Shown here: positions 6,111 through 11,706 of the stretch, one piece after another
Numbering within the stretch: the first letter of the stretch is position 1
Layout: every line of letters starts with the position of its first letter
DNA from: Actinomycetes bacterium
GTDB lineage: Bacteria > Actinomycetota > Thermoleophilia > Gaiellales > Gaiellaceae
Length of the DNA: 14,881 nt
Direction of reading: 5' to 3'
Assembly: GCA_025350775.1 (NCBI GenBank)
Contig: JANXXF010000189.1
Location: 1-14,881 of the forward strand
Notes under the pieces: model-generated
Database searches by the model: none
What the model saw: only the letters and a program-made list of their open reading frames with translations
What the model was told of the DNA's origin: nothing
Made by a program: the position numbers and the translations under genes

Positions 6111-6836
6111 TCAGAGCTCGATGGAGAGACCAGCGACGGCCACTTCGACGCCTTCCGGATGGGGCAGCTCGACCGGTCGGTGCGTGAGCACCAGCCGTGC
6201 TGCCCCGGACGCTTCGTGGGCCGCGATGGCCTCGGCTGCCGAGAGGTGGCCGCGGGGCGGGCCGTCCGGCGCGCCGTTGGCGAGCGTCGCCTCGCACAGG
6301 AAGAGATCGGCTCGGCCGGCCAGCCGCGTGAGCGCCTCGGTCGGCCCCGTGTCGGCCGAGTAGGCGAGCGTCGACGCGCCGTCCGAGAGGCGCAGGCCGC
6401 AGGTCGGCATCGTGTAGTGCGCGACGGGCGCCGCGAGCACCTCGAAGCCGGCGACCTGGAACGGCTCGTCGAGCGGGTACTCGACGACCTGGAACCTGCG
6501 ACGGAGCATGCCGTTGTCGCCGAGGCGGGCAGCGATCTCCAGCAGCTCGTCGCGCTGGCCGCGGGCCAGCCAGATCTCCGGTGCGCGGAGGCCCGCGCCC
6601 GGGCCGGCGACCGACCCCCACAACCAGGCGAGCACGTCGCCCCAGTGGTCGAGATGGAGGTGGCTGAGCACGATCGCGTCGACCTCGGGCCAGCCGCCCT
6701 CACGCGCGCGCAGCCGGGAGAGCACCCCGGGGCCGCAGTCGAGCAGGAGCTTGCCGGGCCCCTCGACGAGGTAGCCGGCGTTCGCCTGGCCCGGGTTCGG
6801 CCAGGCCGGCGAGCAGCCGATCACTGTCAGTCGCAC
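6111..6836 (-). CDS. MBL-fold metallo-hydrolase, likely Rv1339-type cyclic-nucleotide phosphodiesterase
   Basis: The 241-residue protein has the full metallo-beta-lactamase metal set: HLHLDH with H59, H61, D63 and H64, then H140 in APVAHYT, D162 in YSADTGP and H219 in LTHRP. The opening RLTVIGCSPAW, the GLRL...SLAYSADTG stretch and FLCEA (179-183) recall M. tuberculosis Rv1339. That protein is an MBL-fold atypical class II cAMP phosphodiesterase. This resemblance is from memory, not a computed alignment. GTG 6836 is chosen because the conserved first strand begins at once and a -10-like box lies 8 nt upstream. It is divergent from the cyclase gene with a 66-nt gap, which supports cAMP turnover. 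RNase Z or another MBL hydrolase is the alternative. Confidence 0.85.
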   Translation of the reverse strand: MRLTVIGCSPAWPNPGQANAGYLVEGPGKLLLDCGPGVLSRLRAREGGWPEVDAIVLSHLHLDHWGDVLAWLWGSVAGPGAGLRAPEIWLARGQRDELLEIAARLGDNGMLRRRFQVVEYPLDEPFQVAGFEVLAAPVAHYTMPTCGLRLSDGASTLAYSADTGPTEALTRLAGRADLFLCEATLANGAPDGPPRGHLSAAEAIAAHEASGAARLVLTHRPVELPHPEGVEVAVAGLSIEL

Positions 6837-6844
6837 CGCCCCAT

Positions 6845-6872
6845 ACTCTACGATCCGCCCGTCGCTTGGCAG
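6845..6872 (-). promoter_or_regulatory. Putative promoter of the MBL phosphodiesterase-like gene
   Basis: Minus strand: CTGCCA (6872-6867, 4/6 to the -35 consensus), a 16-nt spacer, then TAGAGT (6850-6845, TANNNT type), ending 8 nt before GTG 6836. The transcript would have a leader of about 2 nt. Its -35 shares bases with the opposing promoter. Confidence 0.4.
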
Positions 6873-6894
6873 GGCGAATCTCCGGGGATACTCT
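6866..6894 (+). promoter_or_regulatory. Putative promoter of the cyclase gene
   Basis: Plus strand: TTGGCA (6866-6871, 5/6 to the -35 consensus), a 17-nt spacer, then TACTCT (6889-6894, TANNNT type), ending 8 nt before GTG 6903. No Shine-Dalgarno is needed if transcription starts near 6901. The geometry mirrors that on the minus strand. Confidence 0.45.
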
Positions 6895-6902
6895 CTCCGG
6901 TT

Positions 6903-9900
6903 GTGACGACCTGCAGGAACTGCCGTACCGAGAACCGCGACGGGCGCAAGTTCTGCGCCGAGTGCGCCGAGCCGCTTGCCCTTTCGTGTCCCGCGTGCGG
7001 TGCGGCGAACGAGCCGGGCGAGCGGTTCTGCGGCGAGTGCGGCTCGGCCCTGAACGCCGCTGCACCGCCAGCGCCCCCAGCCGCGGCGGCGGCCCCCCGC
7101 GAGGCCCCTGTCTCGGAGCGCCGCCTCGTGACGGTGCTGTTCGCCGACCTGGTCGGCTTCACGCCGCTCTCCGAGAGGAAGGACGCCGAGCAGGTGCGCG
7201 AGCTGCTCTCGCGCTACTTCGACACCTGCCGACGGATTATCTCGCTCTACGGCGGTACGGTGGAGAAGTTCATCGGCGACGCCGTAATGGCCGTCTGGGG
7301 AGCGCCGACGGCAACCGAGGACGATGCCGAGCGGGCGGTGCGGGCGGCGCTCGACCTGGTCGCGGCCGTCTCGGCGCTCGGCCAGGAGGTCGGGGAGCAG
7401 GAGCTGCGGGCACGGGCCGGCGTGCTGACCGGCGAGGCCGCGGTCACGCTGGGCAGCGCGAGCGAGGGGATGGTGGCAGGCGATCTCGTCAACACCGCCT
7501 CGCGGCTGCAGTCCGTTGCCGAGCCGGGGACAGTCTACGTCGGCGAGTCGACGCGTCGCGCCAGCGAGCAGACGATCGTCTACGAGGAGGCGGGCCTGTT
7601 CGAGCTGAAGGGCAAGGCGGAGCCGGTGCCGCTGTGGAAGGCCCACCGCGTCGTCTCCGGGCTGCGCGGCGCGCTCAAGTCGGAGGGGCTGGAGGCCCCC
7701 TTCGTCGGGCGCGACCGGGAGCTACGCCAGATCAAGGATCTCTTCCACGACTGCGCCGACCAGGGCAAAGCGCACCTCGTCTCGGTGACGGGCATCGCCG
7801 GCATCGGCAAGTCGCGCCTGGCCTGGGAGTTTTACAAGTACTTCGACGGCATCGCCGAGACGGCGCACTGGCATCGCGGCCGCTGCCTCTCGTACGGCGA
7901 GGGCGTCACCTACTGGGCGCTCGCCGACATGGTGCGCATGCGCTGCCGGATCTCCGAGGGAGACGACGCCGCCACGGCGACCGAAAAGCTGCGCGCAACG
8001 CTCGCCGAGCACATTCTCGAGGCCGAGGAGCGGAGCTTCGTCGAGCCGCGCCTCGCCCACCTGCTGGGCCTCGCCGAGCATCAGGCGCGCGACCAGCACG
8101 ACCTCTTCGCCGCCTGGCGCCTCTTCTTCGAGCGGCTGGCCGACGGCTATCCAACCGTGCTCGTCTTCGAGGACATGCAGTGGGCCGACGCGAGCCTGCT
8201 CGACTTCGTCGAGTACCTGCTCGACTGGTCGCGAGGCCACCGACTGTTCGTCGTCACCCTGGCGCGCCCGGAGCTCCACGAGCGCCGCCCGACCTGGGGC
8301 GCGGGCCAGCGCAGCTTCACCTCGCTCTACCTCGAGCCACTCCCGCCGGAGCCGATGCGCGAGCTGCTCGCCGGGCTCGTCCCCGGCCTGCCGGAGCCGC
8401 TGCGCGACCAGATCCTCGCCCGGGCGCAGGGAATCCCCCTCTACGCGGTCGAGACGGTACGGATGCTGCTCGACCGTCGCCTGATCGTCCGCGAGGGCGC
8501 GGCCTACCGGCTCGACGGCGTCGTCGAGTCGCTGGAGGTGCCGGAGACGTTGCACGCGCTGATTGCCGCCCGCCTCGACAGCGTCTCGCCCGACGAGCGA
8601 CGGCTGCTGCAGGACGCCTCCGTGCTCGGGAAGACCTTCACGAAGCCTGCGCTGATCGCCACCCTCGGACTCGACGCCGGCCAGCTCGAGCCGCTGCTCG
8701 CCGCGCTCGTGCGCAAGGAGGTGCTCGGCGTGCAGGCCGATCCCCGCTCGCCCGAGCACGGCCAGTACGGCTTCCTCCAGGACCTCGTCCGCCACGTCGC
8801 CTACGAGACCCTCTCGAAGCGCGAGCGCCGTGCCCGTCACCTTGCCGCAGCCGACTATCTGACCGTTGCCTTCGGCGCCGAGGAGGACGAGGTGGTCGAG
8901 GTGATCGCCTCCCACTACGTCGACGCCTTCCGGGCGGCGCCCGACGCCGACGACGCCGGTGAGATCAAGCAGCAGGCCCGGCAGATGCTCGCCCGTGCCG
9001 GCGAGCGGGCCGCCTCGCTCGCCGCCGCCGGAGAGGCGCGGCGCTACTTCGAGCACGCTGCCGAGCTCGCCGACGAGCCGCTCCAGCGGGCCGCCCTGCT
9101 CGACCGTGCCGGCGAGCTGGCCGGGCGGGCGGCCGACCCGGAGGGGGCGGGCGAGCTGCTCGAAGCTGCGATCGCGATCTACGAGAGCGCGGGCGACCTC
9201 CATGCCGCCGCCCGCTCAGTCGGCAGGCTGGGTCGGGTTCAGGGCTTCACCGGGCGCCGCGACGAGGCATTGGCGCGGACGGAGCGCGCGTTCGAGCTGA
9301 TCGCGAACGACGCGCCGGACGAGGACATCGCCCTGCTCGCCGCCGCACTGGCCCGGGCCTACTGGTTTCGCGGTGATCTGGAGCGGGCCAGCGAGCGGGC
9401 CGAGCTCGCGCTCGACATCGCCGAAGCCCAGCGCTATCCGAGGGTGCTCGCGATCGCGCTCCGAGCCAAGGGTGCGATCGCCTTCAGCCGCGGACATGTC
9501 GAGGAGACCGGCGCGCTCATGAAGCGTTCGCTCGAGATCGCGCTCGCGCATGACCTCGCCGAGGAAGCTGCCACCGCATCCTTCACGCTCTCCGACGGCG
9601 AGTTCCGCCGCGACAGATACGCCGAGTCGCTCGACTATCTCCGCGAGTGCCTCGTGCACGCCCGGAAGCTCGGTAGCCGGCCGTTCGAATGGGCCTCACT
9701 TGCCGAGCTGACCTATCCGCTGTTCATGCTCGGACGCTGGGACGAGGCGCTCATGCAGATCGAGGAGCCGAGCGAGGAGCAGACACGATCCGGCGGCGTT
9801 CTGCTCAGCCTTCTGTCGTCCGTCCTCGAGATTCATCTGCATCGCGGCCGGGTCGACGAGGCGCGGAAGGTCTTCGCGCTCTTCTCGCACCTCGACGGGT

Positions 9901-10445
9901 CGACCGACCTCCAGGACTGCGGCTCCTACCTCGGGGCGCAAGCGTCCATCTACCAGGCCGAGGGCCGCCCCCGGGAGGCGCTCGTGGCCGGCGAAGCGAC
10001 GATCGAGGCTACCCGGACGCTCGGCTATGGGCAGCAGTCGGCCAAGCAGGGTGTCGTTGCAGCGCTGGAGGCGGCCCTGGCGCTCGACGACAGGGCGAAG
10101 GTGCGCGAGCTGCTGGCGTTCCTGGAGGACGCTCCGCCGGGGCGGCGATCGCCGTATCTGGAGGCGCAGGCCCACCGCTTCCGGGCGCGGCTGGAGGGAG
10201 ACGAGGCGGGCTTCGAGTCTGCCGAGCGGATCTTCCGCGAGCTCGGGATCGTCTTCTGGCTGGCGGTCACCCAGCTCGAGCACGGCGAGACGCTCGTCCA
10301 GCAGGGCCGGCCGGACGATGCCGGGCTGCTCTTTGCCGAGGCGCGCGAGAGCTTCCAGCGGCTCGAGGCGACGCCGTGGATCGAGCGTGCCGCTGAGGCA
10401 TTCCACGCCGGGCCCGCGCCCGCGCCAACGACGGGCTCCCACTGA
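6903..10445 (+). CDS. Zinc-ribbon / class III nucleotide cyclase / STAND-type ATPase / TPR protein
   Basis: The 1180-residue protein has four parts. Two zinc ribbons carry four CxxC pairs (C4/C7, C18/C21, C29/C32, C43/C46), followed by a Pro/Ala linker. The class III cyclase domain (about 70-245) has metal aspartates D82 (FADLVGFT) and D126 (KFIGDAVMA), adenine-type K122, and transition-state N197 and R201 (DLVNTASRL). The ATPase domain begins at FVGRDREL (267), with Walker A GIAGIGKS (297-304) and Walker B-like FEDMQWAD (422-429). TPR-like helical repeats fill about 687-1165. I see no membrane segment and no C-terminal LuxR helix-turn-helix. GTG 6903 is chosen because the zinc ribbon starts at residue 4; the open frame continues upstream to 5973 but there lies antisense to the MBL gene. 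It probably makes cAMP under control of the ATPase/TPR sensor, but nucleotide specificity is not certain. Confidence 0.9.
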   Translation: MTTCRNCRTENRDGRKFCAECAEPLALSCPACGAANEPGERFCGECGSALNAAAPPAPPAAAAAPREAPVSERRLVTVLFADLVGFTPLSERKDAEQVRELLSRYFDTCRRIISLYGGTVEKFIGDAVMAVWGAPTATEDDAERAVRAALDLVAAVSALGQEVGEQELRARAGVLTGEAAVTLGSASEGMVAGDLVNTASRLQSVAEPGTVYVGESTRRASEQTIVYEEAGLFELKGKAEPVPLWKAHRVVSGLRGALKSEGLEAPFVGRDRELRQIKDLFHDCADQGKAHLVSVTGIAGIGKSRLAWEFYKYFDGIAETAHWHRGRCLSYGEGVTYWALADMVRMRCRISEGDDAATATEKLRATLAEHILEAEERSFVEPRLAHLLGLAEHQARDQHDLFAAWRLFFERLADGYPTVLVFEDMQWADASLLDFVEYLLDWSRGHRLFVVTLARPELHERRPTWGAGQRSFTSLYLEPLPPEPMRELLAGLVPGLPEPLRDQILARAQGIPLYAVETVRMLLDRRLIVREGAAYRLDGVVESLEVPETLHALIAARLDSVSPDERRLLQDASVLGKTFTKPALIATLGLDAGQLEPLLAALVRKEVLGVQADPRSPEHGQYGFLQDLVRHVAYETLSKRERRARHLAAADYLTVAFGAEEDEVVEVIASHYVDAFRAAPDADDAGEIKQQARQMLARAGERAASLAAAGEARRYFEHAAELADEPLQRAALLDRAGELAGRAADPEGAGELLEAAIAIYESAGDLHAAARSVGRLGRVQGFTGRRDEALARTERAFELIANDAPDEDIALLAAALARAYWFRGDLERASERAELALDIAEAQRYPRVLAIALRAKGAIAFSRGHVEETGALMKRSLEIALAHDLAEEAATASFTLSDGEFRRDRYAESLDYLRECLVHARKLGSRPFEWASLAELTYPLFMLGRWDEALMQIEEPSEEQTRSGGVLLSLLSSVLEIHLHRGRVDEARKVFALFSHLDGSTDLQDCGSYLGAQASIYQAEGRPREALVAGEATIEATRTLGYGQQSAKQGVVAALEAALALDDRAKVRELLAFLEDAPPGRRSPYLEAQAHRFRARLEGDEAGFESAERIFRELGIVFWLAVTQLEHGETLVQQGRPDDAGLLFAEARESFQRLEATPWIERAAEAFHAGPAPAPTTGSH

Positions 10446-10507
10446 CGCGCATGGTTCCCGGCGGAGCGGCCGCTGTCGGAGGTCTGGCCGCCGTCGCGCC
10501 GACCGCG

Positions 10508-10513
10508 TAGGAT
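10508..10513 (+). promoter_or_regulatory. Leaderless-type -10 element of the cNMP-binding gene
   Basis: TAGGAT, a TANNNT box, lies exactly 6 nt before ATG 10520 within the 74-nt gap after the cyclase gene. Transcription would start at the ATG. No clear -35 is seen, and AGGA could instead act as a ribosome-binding site. Confidence 0.45.
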
Positions 10514-10519
10514 CCCGGC

Positions 10520-10930
10520 ATGGCACTGACGAGCGACGCACTCGGCCGCGTTCCCCTCTTCGTCGACCTGAAGCCGAAAGAGCTCGACCGGCTCCGCAAG
10601 TCGTTCAAGGAGCGGACGTTCGAGGCCGGCGAAACGGTGATGACCCAGGGCGGCAGCGGCGCCGGCTTCTTCGTGATCGAGGCCGGCACGGCGGTGGTTA
10701 CCAGGGGCGGCAGCGAGGTCGCGCGGCTCGGGCCGGGCGAGTACTTCGGCGAGATCGCGCTGATCGACGGCGGCGCGCGGACGGCGACCGTGACCGCGGC
10801 GACCGAGCTGCGCTGCCACGGGCTGGCCTCCTGGGACTTCCGCGGCATCGTCGAGTCCGACGGGCGGATCGCCTGGAAGCTCCTCCAGGCGCTCCCCGAG
10901 CGCTTGCGTAAAGCCGCCGCGTCCGACTGA
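10520..10930 (+). CDS. Stand-alone cyclic nucleotide-binding domain protein
   Basis: The 136-residue protein is a single CRP-type cNMP-binding fold with no helix-turn-helix, channel or kinase attached. A helix (KPKELDRLRKSF) leads into the beta-roll: FEAGETVMTQG, FFVIEAGTAVV, VARLGPGEYFGE. The phosphate-binding cassette is FGEIALIDGGARTATV (76-91), with E78 for the ribose hydroxyl and R87-T88 for the cyclic phosphate, all intact. A C-terminal helix (IAWKLLQALPERLRKA) closes the fold. It probably senses cAMP made by the cyclase upstream and acts through a partner protein. The 74-nt gap and its own -10-like box mean it may be transcribed separately. Confidence 0.92.
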   Translation: MALTSDALGRVPLFVDLKPKELDRLRKSFKERTFEAGETVMTQGGSGAGFFVIEAGTAVVTRGGSEVARLGPGEYFGEIALIDGGARTATVTAATELRCHGLASWDFRGIVESDGRIAWKLLQALPERLRKAAASD

Positions 10931-10933
10931 CTT

Positions 10934-10950
10934 TCGCGGGATTCCCGCGA
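10934..10950. terminator. GC-rich hairpin between converging genes
   Basis: TCGCGGG, ATT and CCCGCGA form a perfect 7-bp stem with a 3-nt loop, 3 nt after the cNMP-binding gene's stop and 28 nt beyond the end of the opposing MerB-like gene. No T-run follows on either strand. It could end transcription in both directions. Confidence 0.4.
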
Positions 10951-10978
10951 GCGTCGCAACCGAAGAGTCGTCGCTCAG

Positions 10979-11575
10979 TTAGGGCAGGTTCCAGAACGGT
11001 GCAACGAGACCGAGATCGTCGAGGATTGCCTGGTTCTCTGCTCGGGTACGCGGTCGCCAGTCTGCATGTAGTCGTGTGTCCCACCATGCGTGGGCGAGGT
11101 CGCAAATCGTCTGTGCCGGGATAGTTGCGCCGGGCGTCCGCTCACCGAGCCAGCGTGCGATGTGCTCTTCCGATCGGAAGAGATTCATTGCGCTTCAGGT
11201 GAAAATGATGTCATCCCACCAGCGCGCGGCTGGGACGAGGCAGTGGAAGAGTAAATCGGCACGGTCGATCTTGCGGTCGATTACCTGCACCCGGTACGAC
11301 TCTCCGCAGTCGGGACAGGACGACTCGATCTGCCCGTCTACGTCGAGGGCGCTGAGAATCCCGAACGCATCCCAGGCGCAATTCGCGTACCACCAGTGAG
11401 CGTTTGCCTGTACCCGATAGGCCGTCGGTACCGCGGAGAACGGGTTCGCCATCCGGATCTCGTCGGTAGCCGGATTGAGCACGAGGGCATGGGCTTCATG
11501 TAGCTGACGCCAGCCGTCCTGCACTACAGACGCGGTCCCGAGTTCCCGCGCGGCCGGTGCGCGACCAAGCTCCAC
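10979..11575 (-). CDS. MerB (alkylmercury lyase)-like protein with in-frame UGA at catalytic Cys position: selenoprotein candidate or pseudogene
   Basis: Read through one TGA (11197-11195), this frame gives 198 residues resembling organomercurial lyase-family proteins: NPFSAVPTAYRV (44-55), NCAWDA with C66 and D69, SSCPDCG (85-91), PAARWWDDIIFT (115-126), the TGA at position 127, then NLFRSEEHIARWL and a WRPRT...FWNLP ending. MerB uses Cys96, Asp99 and Cys159. C66 and D69 match the first two, and the TGA aligns with Cys159 (61 versus 63 residues apart). No other frame break is visible. GTG 11575 is the only canonical start, but about 16 family-like residues precede it (AELLDLRNRTYAAF...) back to an ATC at 11623. 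The fold's substrate may not be mercury, and no other mer gene is nearby. Translated normally, it would be a 126-residue truncated product. Confidence 0.6.
11165..11182 (-). promoter_or_regulatory. SECIS-like hairpin downstream of the in-frame UGA
   Basis: Minus-strand CTCTTCCGATCGGAAGAG is a perfect 18-nt palindrome: a 7-bp stem with a GATC loop. It begins 12 nt after the TGA, so the loop lies 19 nt from the TGA. Bacterial SECIS elements lie just downstream of UGA, with a small loop having G in its first two positions. A lower GCG/CGC pairing may extend the stem. Part of the palindrome is imposed by the conserved LFRSEE coding sequence. Confidence 0.4.
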
Positions 11576-11621
11576 GAAGGCTGCATAGGTGCGGTTGCGA
11601 AGGTCGAGGAGTTCCGCGTTG

Positions 11622-11705
11622 ATGCGCCTAGGCTACCACTCCAGCCTCGACCAGCAGTACGGCTTCGAGCCGTCGCCGACCGGCGCGGAGATGCCTCTAC
11701 GGTAG
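11622..11705 (+). CDS. Possible 27-codon leader ORF before kup
   Basis: ATG 11622 opens a 27-residue frame, MRLGYHSSLDQQYGFEPSPT then GAEMPLR. It ends in TAG one base before the kup ATG. A GAGGAG lies about 10 nt upstream of ATG 11622. The composition is protein-like rather than the Arg/Ala/Pro mix of shadow frames. It could be a translationally coupled leader peptide, or the tail of a lost gene. It overlaps the 5' region of the opposing MerB-like gene. I do not recognise it. Confidence 0.3.
   Translation: MRLGYHSSLDQQYGFEPSPTGAEMPLR
11630..11635 (-). promoter_or_regulatory. Leaderless-type -10 element of the MerB-like gene
   Basis: Minus-strand TAGCCT (11635-11630) lies exactly 6 nt before ATC 11623-11621, the spacing seen before ATG at 10520 and 1445. 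It suggests the original start was at 11623 and that the codon there is now ATC instead of ATG. Confidence 0.35.
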
Positions 11706-11706
11706 G

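Noticed and set aside
6111..6836. RNase Z assignment for the MBL protein
   Set aside because: The HxHxDH motif is shared by both families, but I see no clear RNase Z exosite arm, and the N-terminus, FLCEA segment and cyclase neighbour favour an Rv1339-like phosphodiesterase. It is not fully excluded.
5973..6902. Open plus-strand frame extending the cyclase protein by about 310 residues upstream
   Set aside because: It lies antisense to the MBL gene, is Arg/Gly/Val-rich without domains, and the zinc ribbon begins right after GTG 6903, so the upstream part is a GC-driven shadow.
6837..7646. Minus-strand extension of the MBL frame to 7646
   Set aside because: The added 270 residues are antisense to the cyclase domain and have no MBL homology; the conserved first strand starts at GTG 6836.
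7722..9203. 493-residue minus-strand frame opposite the cyclase gene
   Set aside because: No recognisable domain, and the plus strand has Walker motifs and TPR-like repeats over the same bases.
11636..11706. c-di-AMP (ydaO-type) riboswitch before kup
   Set aside because: Only about 70 nt lie between the opposing MerB-like 5' region and kup, too short for ydaO, and no conserved riboswitch segments are visible.
10931..11706. Mercury resistance operon
   Set aside because: Only a MerB-like frame is present; no merA, merR, merP or merT is nearby, so mercury detoxification is not supported by context.
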